Source of the DNA: Microbacterium sp. SZ1
Lineage (GTDB): Bacteria > Actinomycetota > Actinomycetes > Actinomycetales > Microbacteriaceae
Direction of reading: 5' to 3'
DNA: 64,000 nucleotides
Assembly (NCBI RefSeq): GCF_002362255.1
Contig: NZ_LPVV01000041.1
Span: forward strand, 1-64,000
In this document: positions 1 through 8,159 of the stretch, one piece after another
Position numbering within the stretch: the stretch's first letter is position 1
How the letters are laid out: each line of letters starts with the position of its first letter
Notes under the pieces: generated by a model
What the model was told of the DNA's origin: nothing
The model's input: the letters and a program-made list of their open reading frames with translations, nothing else
The model's database searches: none
Translations under genes and position numbers: made by a program

Positions 1-1050
1 GAGGTCGCGTCGTTCTGCGCCGCCGCCTGGGCCGCCGCAGCCGCCGAGGCGTTGGCGGTGGAGGTCGCGGTCGTCGAGGGCCTCGACGAGGCGTCGGTCG
101 TCGCCGCGGCCTGGGCCGCTGCCGCCGCCGTGGCGTCTGCCGCTGCCGAGGCGCTGCTCGTGGCGTCTGCCAGAGCCGCCGCCACCGCTGCCGCCTCCGC
201 CGCCGCATTGCTGTCGTCGTCGGCCTGAGCCGAGGCCGCCGCCGACGCCGAGGCGTTGGTGTTGATCTCGGCCGAGGCGTCGGCCGAGGCCACGGCATCC
301 GACGAGGCGTCCGTCGACGCGGTCGCGATCGCCGCCGCGCTGGCGTTGGCCGCCGCGCTCGTGCTCGCGTCCGACGTGGCCGAGGTGTCGGCCGCCGTGT
401 TCGACGTCGCATCCGCGAGTGCCGCCGCCTGTGCCGCGATCGCGGCTCCGGCGTTGGCCGACGAGGTCGCGTCGGCGGTGGCCGCGGTCGATGCGGTGGC
501 TGTCGCCGCCGCCTCCGATGCCGCCTCCGCCGCGGGGTCGGCCGCAGCGGAACCCTCGGCCGTCGCATCGGCGTAGGCCGCGGCCTGGGCCGCCGTCTCC
601 GCCACTGCGGCGCTCGACGCGTCGGCGTTCGCGGATGCGGATGCCGAGGCCGCCGCGTTCGCGTTCGTCGACGCCTCCGACGAGGCATCGGTGGACGAGT
701 CGCTCGTGGCCGCCGACTCCGACGAGGCCGCCGAGTTCGCATCAGCCGCTGTCGAGGCCGCCGCGTTCACGTCGTCGGACGCGTCGGCCTGGGCAGCCGC
801 CTGCGCCGCGACCGCCGCGGCCGCGTTCGCGGTCGTGGTCGAATCGGCCGAGGCCGTCGTGGAGGCGTCGGTGGTCGCCGCCGCCACGGCCGCTGCCGTA
901 GCGTCAGCCGTCGCCGCGGCCGATGCCGCGGATGTCGCGTCGGCGAGAGCGGCCGCCTCGGCCGCCGCCTGTGCCGACGGGTCGCCGTCTGCGGTCGCGT
1001 CAGCCGATGCGGATGCGGATGCCGCGGCGTTCGTGTTCACGTCGCCCGGA
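1..1050 (-). repeat. Ala/Asp/Ser/Thr low-complexity stalk-coding tract
   Basis: In the minus-strand reading frame this encodes over 340 residues made almost entirely of Ala, Ser, Thr, Asp, Asn and Glu. A variable unit resembling AAxAAQAAAxADAT recurs every 50-80 residues. The DNA is degenerate GCC-rich sequence, which gives spurious long frames on the other strand. It continues beyond the window. Confidence 0.8.
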
Positions 1051-4000
1051 TCGCCCGCGGTGACCTCGGTGGTGTCGGTCGCCGTGATCGCGCCGGCCGT
1101 GGCGGTCAGCGTGTATCCGGCGCCGGCGGTCGTGCCGGCCGGGACGGGGTAGTTCGCGGTGAAGGCTCCGAACGCATCGGTCGTCGCGGTCACCGGACCG
1201 CCCACGTTCGCCCCGCCGCCCGGCGCGGTCAGCTGCAGCGACACGGCGGAGTTCACGGGCCAGCCGCTGCCGGTCACCGCCAGATTGGTTCCTGCCGGGA
1301 CCGTGGGGGCCGCGTCGACGACGACCGGAGCCGCCGTGACCTCGGTGGTGTCGGTCGCGGTCTGGGCGCCCGCCGTCGCGGTGACGGTGTAGCCCGTGCC
1401 CGCCGGAGTGCCGGCCGGGACCGGGTACGACAGGCTGAAGCCGCCGAGCGGTCCCGTCGTCGTGGTCACCGGAGTTCCGATCGCTGCTCCGCCCGGGGCA
1501 GTGAGCTGCACCGAGATCTCCGTGTTCGCGGGCCAGTTCGTGCCCGTCACCCCGAGGTCGGATCCCGCCTCGACGGTCGCGTCGGCATCCACCGTCGCCG
1601 CCGCCGTGATCTCCGTCGTGTCGGTCGCGGACTGCGCTCCGGCCGTGGCGGTCACGGTGTAGCCGGTTCCGGGGGCGGCCGTCACGGGAACGGGGTAGCC
1701 GACGGTGAACCCGCCGCTGGGGTCGGTCGTCACGAGCACCGGTCCGCCGACGGGCACGCCGTCGGGATCGGTGAGCTGAATCGTGACCTGCGAGTTCGCG
1801 GGCCAGCCGGTACCCGTCACCGGAAGATCGGTTCCGGCCTGCGCGGTGTCGCCCGCGTCGACCGCTGCCGCTGCCGTGATCTCGGTCGTGTCGGTGGCGG
1901 ACTGCGCTCCGGCCGTCGCCGTCACGGTGTAGCCGGCACCCGGCGTCGCCGTCGCGGGGACGGGGTAGGCGAGCGTGAACCCACCGCTGGGGTCGGTCGT
2001 CACGAGCACCGGTCCGCCGACGGCTTCACCGCCCGGCGCCGTCAGCTGGACGGACACCTGAGTGCTTGCGGGCCAGTCGGCGCCGGTGACGGCAAGATCG
2101 GTACCTGCCTGCGCGGTATCGGCCGCATCGACGGACGCGGCCGCCGTGACCTCGGTGGTGTCGGTCGCGGTTGCCGCACCGGCGGTCGCCGTCACCGTGT
2201 ACCCGGTCCCCGGTGCCGCGGAGGCGGGAACCGGGTATGCGAGCGTGAAGCCGCCGGACGGATCGGTCGTCACGGTCTCCGGGCCGCCCACGTTCGCCCC
2301 GCCGGGTGCGGTCAGCTGCACGGTGACCAGCGTGTTCGCCGGCCACGTCGCGCCGGTGACGCCGAGGTCGGTACCCGCCTGTACGGTCGCCGCGGCATCC
2401 ACCGTCGGCACCGGCGCGTCGGTGACCTCGGTCGTGTCGGTCGCGGTCTGGGCTCCTGCCGTCGCCGTGACGGTGTATCCGGTCGCAGCGGGGGTGCCGG
2501 CGGGCACGGGATAGGCGATCGAGAAGAACCCGGTGGGGTCGGTGTTCGCGAGCACCGGCCCGCCGATGGGAGTCTCGTCAGGGGCGGTCAGCTGCACGGA
2601 CACCTGCGAGCTCGCGGGCCAGCCGGTGCCGGTGACGGCCAGGTCGGTGCCGGCCTGCACCGCAGGTGCCGCATCCACGGCGGCTGCCGCTGTCACCTCC
2701 GTGGTGTCGGTGGCGCTGACCGCTCCGGCGGTCGCCGTCACCGTGTAGCCGGCGGCCGGTTCCGCGGACGCGGGGACCGGGTACGCCAGCGTGAACGCGC
2801 CCGTCGGATCGGTGGTCACGGTCTCCGGTCCGCCGACGTTCGCGCCACCGGGCGCGGTGAGCTGCACCGTGACCTCGGTGCTCGCGGGATAACCGGAGCC
2901 CGTCACAGCCAGGTCGGTACCCGCTTGCACGGTGTCGGCCGCGTCGATCGCGGCGACGGCGGCCACTGCCGACTTCACGGTCGACGAACCCAGGTCGAGC
3001 GACACTCCTCCCCCGACTCCGGGGAGCAGATCGACCGCCAGCGCGCGGACCGTGAAGCTGTCGGCGCCGAGGTCACCCGTAGCCGGCTGCTCGTTGATCG
3101 TGACGGTCGCGATCTGCGAAAGCACACCCTGCAGAACCGGGTCGAGAGTCGCGAGCAGTGGCGTGGTCAGCCCGGCGAGGGCCGGCTGCACCAACGGGAT
3201 GACACTGGTGAGCGCCGTGTTCACGAGCGGGCCGGTGGTCGTCGCGACCGCGGAGGTCACGGCCGCGATCACCGGGTTCAGCAGAAGACTGAGGTCGAGC
3301 CCCGCGAGAGTGATGTCGGTGGTCGTCGTCGGCGCCGGAGTCGCGGTGCCCGCGAACTGCGCGAGCGTCCCGGCGACGGTGATGGTGCCGGACGTGAGCG
3401 TGATGCCGGTGAGCGGGTTGGTGAGAGTGACGCCCACGTTCACCGTCGCCTGCAGCTCGTTCAACGTCGCAGAGAGCACCGACGTGACCTTGCCGTTGAG
3501 GCTCTCGGGGTGCGTCCCCGTGAGCGCTGAGGTGATCCCCTGCTGGATGGCCGAGATCATCGTCGCGGAGAGCACGGGGGTGTTCGCCGGAAGCGTGTTG
3601 AGATCCGCGCCGGCTCCGGTCTCGACGAGCAGCTGCGCGAGGTTCACCGAGATCGTGCCGTCGGCCAGGTCGACGAGCACCGACCCGGTGGTGTTCTCGA
3701 GCGGTTCCTCGAGCACTTCGGTGACCACCGTCTGTCCGACGGTGTCGAGTCCGGCGATCGACGCGGTGCCTCCGGTCGCCGTGAAGTTCGCGACCAGCGG
3801 CACGTCGGGAATGGCATTGACGGTGCCGACGAGGGTCGTGGCGAGGGCGGTCAGCGCGCCGCCCGGGCCGACCAGGTTGCTGACCGGCGTGAGCGTGCCC
3901 TGGATGGCTCCGCCCAGAGTGGCCGAGAGACCGCCGACGAGGTCGCTGTGCAGGTCGAGTCCGAGGTCGGCGATCCGGTACTCGGAGGTCGCGGCATCGG

Positions 4001-4607
4001 TGTTCGACTCGGCCCTGGACGCGAGGGCGCCGATGCCGACCGAGGCCTGGTCGAGGACCGCGTCGGTGAGACCCGCGACGTCGAGCTGGTCGAAGAGCCC
4101 CGTGAGGTCGAGGGTTCCGGGGGTGACGCTGCCGTCGATCGCGCCCGCGTCGATGGCACCGCCCGACGTGATCGTGCCGGACGACGCGATCGACTGGGTC
4201 TGCGTCGGCGAGGAGCTGAAGCTCTGCGCGCTGCCGAGGTCGCCCAGTTGCAGTAGACCGGGCGTCGTGCCGTCAGTCAGCAGCGGAACGTTGAGAGACC
4301 CCACGTCGATGCTGAGGGCGTCCAGCGCCGTGAGATCGAGACCCCCGAGCTCAGGTCCCGGAGCAGACGGATTGCTCGTCAGGGTGTGCCCGAGCGTCGC
4401 GATGTCCAGCCCCCCGAGCAGGTCCGCCGGCAGCTGGATGATCTGCCCCTGCGCAGCCGACGGATCGGTCGGATCCGCTCCGTCGAGGGCGTTCGCCGCC
4501 GTCGGTACCAGTGCACTCGCGAGGATGACCGCGGCGGCTGTTCCGCCTGCGATTCCTCCGCCGATGACCCTGCGTCGCCGCAGAGCCCTCCCCTCCGAAA
4601 TGTCCAT
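1..4607 (-). CDS. choice-of-anchor G family surface protein (C-terminus outside window)
   Basis: Secreted giant surface protein, 1535 codons visible and still open at the window edge. ATG at 4607 follows a GGGAGAGG ribosome site. The N-terminus is basic (RALRRRR) with a hydrophobic signal segment ending near ANA, residue 39. Residues about 40-550 resemble the actinobacterial choice-of-anchor G ectodomain, rich in Gly, Leu, Thr and Asp. Seven Ig-like repeats of about 90 residues follow (each has QAGTDLAVTG, VQLTAPGG and TATDTTEVTA type stretches), then a very long Ala/Asp/Ser/Thr-rich tract. The expected C-terminal anchor is not in the window. It probably acts as a cell-wall-attached adhesin or stalk; that role is inferred, the family call is from resemblance. 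Confidence 0.8.
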   Translation of the reverse strand, partial: MDISEGRALRRRRVIGGGIAGGTAAAVILASALVPTAANALDGADPTDPSAAQGQIIQLPADLLGGLDIATLGHTLTSNPSAPGPELGGLDLTALDALSIDVGSLNVPLLTDGTTPGLLQLGDLGSAQSFSSSPTQTQSIASSGTITSGGAIDAGAIDGSVTPGTLDLTGLFDQLDVAGLTDAVLDQASVGIGALASRAESNTDAATSEYRIADLGLDLHSDLVGGLSATLGGAIQGTLTPVSNLVGPGGALTALATTLVGTVNAIPDVPLVANFTATGGTASIAGLDTVGQTVVTEVLEEPLENTTGSVLVDLADGTISVNLAQLLVETGAGADLNTLPANTPVLSATMISAIQQGITSALTGTHPESLNGKVTSVLSATLNELQATVNVGVTLTNPLTGITLTSGTITVAGTLAQFAGTATPAPTTTTDITLAGLDLSLLLNPVIAAVTSAVATTTGPLVNTALTSVIPLVQPALAGLTTPLLATLDPVLQGVLSQIATVTINEQPATGDLGADSFTVRALAVDLLPGVGGGVSLDLGSSTVKSAVAAVAAIDAADTVQAGTDLAVTGSGYPASTEVTVQLTAPGGANVGGPETVTTDPTGAFTLAYPVPASAEPAAGYTVTATAGAVSATDTTEVTAAAAVDAAPAVQAGTDLAVTGTGWPASSQVSVQLTAPDETPIGGPVLANTDPTGFFSIAYPVPAGTPAATGYTVTATAGAQTATDTTEVTDAPVPTVDAAATVQAGTDLGVTGATWPANTLVTVQLTAPGGANVGGPETVTTDPSGGFTLAYPVPASAAPGTGYTVTATAGAATATDTTEVTAAASVDAADTAQAGTDLAVTGADWPASTQVSVQLTAPGGEAVGGPVLVTTDPSGGFTLAYPVPATATPGAGYTVTATAGAQSATDTTEITAAAAVDAGDTAQAGTDLPVTGTGWPANSQVTIQLTDPDGVPVGGPVLVTTDPSGGFTVGYPVPVTAAPGTGYTVTATAGAQSATDTTEITAAATVDADATVEAGSDLGVTGTNWPANTEISVQLTAPGGAAIGTPVTTTTGPLGGFSLSYPVPAGTPAGTGYTVTATAGAQTATDTTEVTAAPVVVDAAPTVPAGTNLAVTGSGWPVNSAVSLQLTAPGGGANVGGPVTATTDAFGAFTANYPVPAGTTAGAGYTLTATAGAITATDTTEVTAGDPGDVNTNAAASASASADATADGDPSAQAAAEAAALADATSAASAAATADATAAAVAAATTDASTTASADSTTTANAAAAVAAQAAAQADASDDVNAAASTAADANSAASSESAATSDSSTDASSEASTNANAAASASASANADASSAAVAETAAQAAAYADATAEGSAAADPAAEAASEAAATATASTAATADATSSANAGAAIAAQAAALADATSNTAADTSATSDASTSAAANASAAAIATASTDASSDAVASADASAEINTNASASAAASAQADDDSNAAAEAAAVAAALADATSSASAAADATAAAAAQAAATTDASSRPSTTATSTANASAAAAAQAAAQNDAT
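1060..2950 (-). repeat. seven tandem Ig-like domain repeats
   Basis: The codons for TATDTTEVTA recur at about 1060, 1336, 1605, 1876, 2146, 2421 and 2692, a spacing of 269-276 bp. Each unit encodes about 90 residues of Ig-like sequence beginning near VQAGTDLxVTG. Neighbouring units differ at many silent and some amino-acid positions, so this is an old, diversified tandem array. Confidence 0.85.
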
Positions 4608-4812
4608 TCGCCTCTCCCGTGATGCAGATTCTCCGCGTCATGGGCCCTCCCCAGGTGCCGAAGACATCAACGGCCGAGCGCATGTTTTGGAGACAGTATT
4701 CCCGTGAGAGCGGATTCATGTCCAGGTTTTGTCCAGCTTTGAGGCCCGGATTAACGCACGACAAGACATTCTGTACTCACGCCGATATACCGGATGATCT
4801 GAACGCTCAATT

Positions 4813-4860
4813 GAACGAAGGTTCAGTCAACAAACTGCACAACACGCGGAACGATCGTTC
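4813..4860. promoter_or_regulatory. two GAAC-N4-GTTC dyads (LexA-like or other regulator)
   Basis: GAACGAAGGTTC lies at 4813-4824 and the perfect palindrome GAACGATCGTTC at 4849-4860, with 36 bp between their starts. GAAC-N4-GTTC is the core of the Gram-positive LexA box, but an autonomous regulator is equally possible. Both lie 200-250 bp upstream of the surface protein start codon. Confidence 0.4.
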
Positions 4861-4886
4861 TGCGCGGCGCGTCTGCCGGCACGGCG

Positions 4887-4919
4887 AACGCCCCGCAGGC
4901 GACGGGCCTGCGGGGCGTT
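4887..4919 (-). terminator. terminator of the GH3 gene
   Basis: Perfect 13-bp stem (AACGCCCCGCAGG with its complement) and a 7-nt loop, about 20 nt beyond the GH3 stop codon. Confidence 0.85.
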
Positions 4920-4938
4920 TCGTTGTGCGCGCGAGCGG

Positions 4939-6723
4939 CTAGAGCACGAGGCCGTGCCCGAATCGGAAGAGCGGGTCGGCGGTGTCGAACGGCACATCCG
5001 GGCGAGACGCCTCGATCGCTGCCATCGAGCGCGGCAGGTCGAAGGGTAGACGCCCCCTCGACGGCGACGCGCCGCTCAGCACATCGAGCAGCGCGTCTCC
5101 GGACGCGCCCCAGTTGACGGTGACGGCCGTTGCGCGAACTGTCACCGGCTCGAGGATCGCCGGTCGGTCGGCAAGCACGTCGACGACCGTCGGGACGACG
5201 GCGGAGATCCGCTCGACGTGGTCGATCACCTCGACCGGGAACTCGAGCGAGCCGGCGTGGAAGAAGTTCTCGAACATCGTCTCGCGCTGCTCGAACGGCG
5301 CCTGCAGACGCACGATCGCGAGATCGGCGTCACCCGGCGAGTCGACCACCTCGCCGTAGGCGGCCGCCACGGCGGCATCGATGCCCTCCACATAGAGTCT
5401 CAGACCGCGACGGAACGGCAGGATGCCGTCGTTCGTGAGCACCGTGATCGATGCGCGCTGAGCCTCCTCGCCTGCGGCGCGAAACTCGGGGGCGCCGACC
5501 ACGGCATCCGCAGCGTCCTCGTCGACGAACGGATCGTCGAAGAGTCCGAGCTCGAACTTCTCGCGCAGAATCCGACGAGCCGAGGCGTCCAGCCGCTCCT
5601 CGGAGACGGACCCTTCGGCGACCAGTGCGAGCAGCAGCTCTGCGCAGTCCTCACCGCCGAACTGGTCGGCTCCGGCGTCGAGCACTTTGCGCATCCGCTC
5701 CCGTGGCGACAGGTGCTCCACACCCCACGCGCGAGCGGGGAAGGGCTGACCGAAGATCTCCGCGTCGCTGATGAGTCCCCAGTCCGTGCACACCAGGCCA
5801 TCGAATCCGAAACGCTCCCGGAGCAGGCCGGTGATCACCGACCTGTTGAAGCCGAAGCCGACCTCTTCGTAGTCGGTTCCCACGGGCATCCCGTAGTACG
5901 GCATCATCTGCCTGGTCCCCGCGGCGAGCGCATCCTCGAAGGGCTTCAGATGCAGTTCGAACTGCCCGCCGGGGTACACCTGCTCGCGTCCGTAGGGGAA
6001 GTGCGGATCCTCGCCGTCTTTCTGCGGACCGCCGCCGGGGAAGTGCTTCGTCATGGTGGAGACCGAGCCGCGCCCGAACGTCGGGCCCTGGAAGCCGCGG
6101 ATATATGCCGCCCCGAGAATGCCGGCGAGATCCGCGTCCTCTCCGAAGGTCGCGGTCTGTCGCGCCCAGCGAGGCTCGGTGGCGAGATCCACCTGCGGGT
6201 GCAGTGCCACGCGGAGCCCGACGGCGGTGTATTCCCTGCGGGCGATATCGGCGAATCGCTCGACCAGCGCAGGGTCGCGAGTCGCTGCGAGACCCAGGGT
6301 TTCGGGCCACTGCGAGAACGGACCGGCGAGGATCGACGCCCCCGGGTTCTCGCTGAAGGAGTGTCGCGGATCGGTCGACAGCGTCACGGGGATGCCCAGC
6401 CGAGTGGATGCCGCGAGCCGCTGCAGTTCGTTGTGCCAGGCCGCGATCTCGCGTCCGGTCGGCGCAGCGCCCAAGAGGTTGAAGTGCGTGATGTGCTTGC
6501 CCGCCACGAGCTCGCGAGCGCTCGGCATCCCGAACACGGGATTCTCCTCGTCGAGGTCGCCGATCGCGATCATCGTGTGGAAGAAGAGTCCCGCCTTCTC
6601 CTCGATCGTCATCTCATCGAGCAGCAGCTGCACGCGCTCGTCGGTCGTGAGGCTGCGATCGAGCCAGGGCCTCGCCGTGGGCGCGATCGCTGTGTTCGTG
6701 GTGGTGGTCGTGGTGTCCGTCAT
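4939..6723 (-). CDS. glycoside hydrolase family 3 protein
   Basis: 594 residues, likely a cytoplasmic beta-glycosidase since no signal peptide is present. The GH3 (alpha/beta)8 domain spans about residues 20-400. KHFPGGG is at 226-232 and the nucleophile Asp314 lies in VCTDWG. A C-terminal alpha/beta sandwich-like domain ends in RFGHGL, as in many GH3 enzymes. The ATG at 6723 follows the transporter stop codon by a single base, so the two genes are co-transcribed and probably translationally coupled. The natural glycoside is unknown; import of an oligosaccharide or plant glucoside by the neighbouring MFS protein followed by hydrolysis is the likely role. Confidence 0.88.
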   Translation of the reverse strand: MTDTTTTTTNTAIAPTARPWLDRSLTTDERVQLLLDEMTIEEKAGLFFHTMIAIGDLDEENPVFGMPSARELVAGKHITHFNLLGAAPTGREIAAWHNELQRLAASTRLGIPVTLSTDPRHSFSENPGASILAGPFSQWPETLGLAATRDPALVERFADIARREYTAVGLRVALHPQVDLATEPRWARQTATFGEDADLAGILGAAYIRGFQGPTFGRGSVSTMTKHFPGGGPQKDGEDPHFPYGREQVYPGGQFELHLKPFEDALAAGTRQMMPYYGMPVGTDYEEVGFGFNRSVITGLLRERFGFDGLVCTDWGLISDAEIFGQPFPARAWGVEHLSPRERMRKVLDAGADQFGGEDCAELLLALVAEGSVSEERLDASARRILREKFELGLFDDPFVDEDAADAVVGAPEFRAAGEEAQRASITVLTNDGILPFRRGLRLYVEGIDAAVAAAYGEVVDSPGDADLAIVRLQAPFEQRETMFENFFHAGSLEFPVEVIDHVERISAVVPTVVDVLADRPAILEPVTVRATAVTVNWGASGDALLDVLSGASPSRGRLPFDLPRSMAAIEASRPDVPFDTADPLFRFGHGLVL

Positions 6724-6724
6724 C

Positions 6725-8023
6725 TCACTTGACTCCCTTGATGCGGTAGACGAGCACGGCACCCGCCAGGGCGACGAGGGCGCCGAACAGATACCAGGTG
6801 GGGTAGCCGCCCAGCGGCGTTGCGGCGCCCAGAGCGATGATCCCCGGGGCGATCGCGGGCGCGATCGATTGCGGCAGTGCGTTCGCGATGTTGAGCACCC
6901 CGAGGTCCTTCGCGACGTCGTCGGGGTTCGGCAGCACCTCGGTCGCGAGCGCGAGGTCGACCGACAGGAACGACCCTGCACCGAGACCGATGATCGCCTG
7001 GGCGAGGATCACGACCTCGATCGAGGGCGCGACCGCCAGGATGACCAGACCGACGACCATCACCAGACCGGCGATCGCGACGAACGGGCGACGCTTGCCG
7101 ATGCGGTCAGAGAGGAAGCCGCCCAGCGGCGAGGAGATCGCCATCGCCGCCATCGAGGCGAGGTTCGCGATGAGGATCGTGCTGACCGCGGCCTGCTCGT
7201 CGAGGCCGAAACGCGTCACGAGGTACAGCGGGAGGAAGGTCGCGATGCCGGCGTAGCCGAACATGACGAAGAACTTCGTCAGCCACGTCCAGCCGAAGTC
7301 CGGGTGCGTGCGGGGGTTGAACACGAACGAGCCGAAGAACATCGCGAGCGTGAAGCGCTCGGCGGGCTTCTGGGCGAGACGGCGGTCCTTGAGCGTGAGG
7401 ACGAAGATCACCACGAGCACGAGCGCGATCACGCCGGGCACGACGAAGCGCTCGAAGTCGCCGGGGAGGAAGTTCACGAGGAAGCTGCCGGCGAGGATGC
7501 CGATCGGAGTCGTGATGCCGACCACGCCCGAGACCTTGCCTCGGCTCGACACCGGCACCTGGTCGGGGAGGGTTGCGTTGGCGGCGGCGAGCACGGCGTT
7601 CATCGCGGTCTGCACCAGGCACCAGGCGAGCAGGACGACCCACACCGAGGTCGCGACGCCGATGATCGCGAAGCCGCCGAGGCCGACGATCGCTCCGCCG
7701 AGGATCCATGGGCGGCGCATGCCCCAGCGCGATGTCGTGCGGTCGGAGAGGCGGCCGACCAGGGGATTCGCGACCAGCGCGAAGGCGGCACCGACGCCCA
7801 TGACGAGGCCGAGACTGCCCTCGGTGTTCGTGGGGTCGAGACGCTGGATCTTGAACGCCATCGACACCATGACCGGCGTCAGCAGCGCGAGGAAGACGCC
7901 GAAGTTCACGGCGGCGAGTCCGGGTGTGTAACCGCGCGGGGTCTTCGGCGGGGTCGTGCCGACAGCCTTGAAGCCGGTCGTTCCGACGGCCGCCGCATTC
8001 GCGGCCGGTGACAACTCTGTCAT
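6725..8023 (-). CDS. MFS transporter, glycoside-type
   Basis: 432-residue, 12-helix major facilitator protein. A short cytoplasmic N-terminus (MTELSPAANA) precedes helix 1 around residue 35. Loop motif RLSDRTTSRWGMRRP and the second-half counterpart FLSDRIGKRRPF are visible, typical of MFS loops 2-3 and 8-9. The ATG at 8023 was chosen because GAAAGG lies 7 nt upstream; upstream in-frame codons would run into the operator region. It leads a two-gene operon with the GH3 enzyme and diverges from the tandem TetR regulator, which probably represses it. Substrate is inferred to be a glycoside or disaccharide. Confidence 0.85.
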   Translation of the reverse strand: MTELSPAANAAAVGTTGFKAVGTTPPKTPRGYTPGLAAVNFGVFLALLTPVMVSMAFKIQRLDPTNTEGSLGLVMGVGAAFALVANPLVGRLSDRTTSRWGMRRPWILGGAIVGLGGFAIIGVATSVWVVLLAWCLVQTAMNAVLAAANATLPDQVPVSSRGKVSGVVGITTPIGILAGSFLVNFLPGDFERFVVPGVIALVLVVIFVLTLKDRRLAQKPAERFTLAMFFGSFVFNPRTHPDFGWTWLTKFFVMFGYAGIATFLPLYLVTRFGLDEQAAVSTILIANLASMAAMAISSPLGGFLSDRIGKRRPFVAIAGLVMVVGLVILAVAPSIEVVILAQAIIGLGAGSFLSVDLALATEVLPNPDDVAKDLGVLNIANALPQSIAPAIAPGIIALGAATPLGGYPTWYLFGALVALAGAVLVYRIKGVK

Positions 8024-8091
8024 GGGATTCCTTTCGGGCAAGGGAGCGCCGATCGTCTTCGAGGCGGCGTCGAGATGACCATACATGAAAG

Positions 8092-8128
8092 TCGACCGAT
8101 TGGTAAGTGAATATCGACCGATTGGTAA
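8092..8128. promoter_or_regulatory. paired TetR operator, 22-bp phased direct repeat
   Basis: The 15-bp sequence TCGACCGATTGGTAA occurs twice without mismatch, at 8092-8106 and 8114-8128. The start-to-start distance is 22 bp, two helical turns. Each copy contains the half-symmetric core ACC-N4-GGT. It lies between the divergent MFS and TetR genes and is the probable site of the TetR protein. Confidence 0.75.
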
Positions 8129-8159
8129 TGAGAGAGGATGGGTGGGTGAGGAGGCCGCG

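Larger units (their letters stand above)
4608..4938. other. 331-bp intergenic region upstream of the surface protein gene
   Basis: No gene is supported here. The stretch 4620-4860 is AT-rich for this genome and should hold the promoter of the minus-strand surface protein gene. It contains two GAAC-N4-GTTC motifs and, near the other end, the terminator of the glycoside hydrolase gene. Confidence 0.6.

Noticed and set aside
1060..2950. Regular repeats of about 270 bp that might suggest a CRISPR-like or satellite array
   Set aside because: The period is too long, units differ throughout, and the frame encodes Ig-like domains continuously.
1..4700. Several long plus-strand open frames rich in Ala, Val, Arg and Pro
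   Set aside because: They are antisense to the surface protein gene and arise from its repetitive GC-rich codons; they lack ribosome sites and family resemblance.
4351..4764. Minus-strand frame starting upstream of the surface protein
   Set aside because: It overlaps the surface protein in another frame, has no ribosome site and shows no recognisable domain.
4939..6981. Longer N-terminal version of the GH3 protein starting near 6981
   Set aside because: The extra residues overlap the MFS gene in another frame and are Arg/Ser-rich; the start at 6723 sits directly after the transporter stop.
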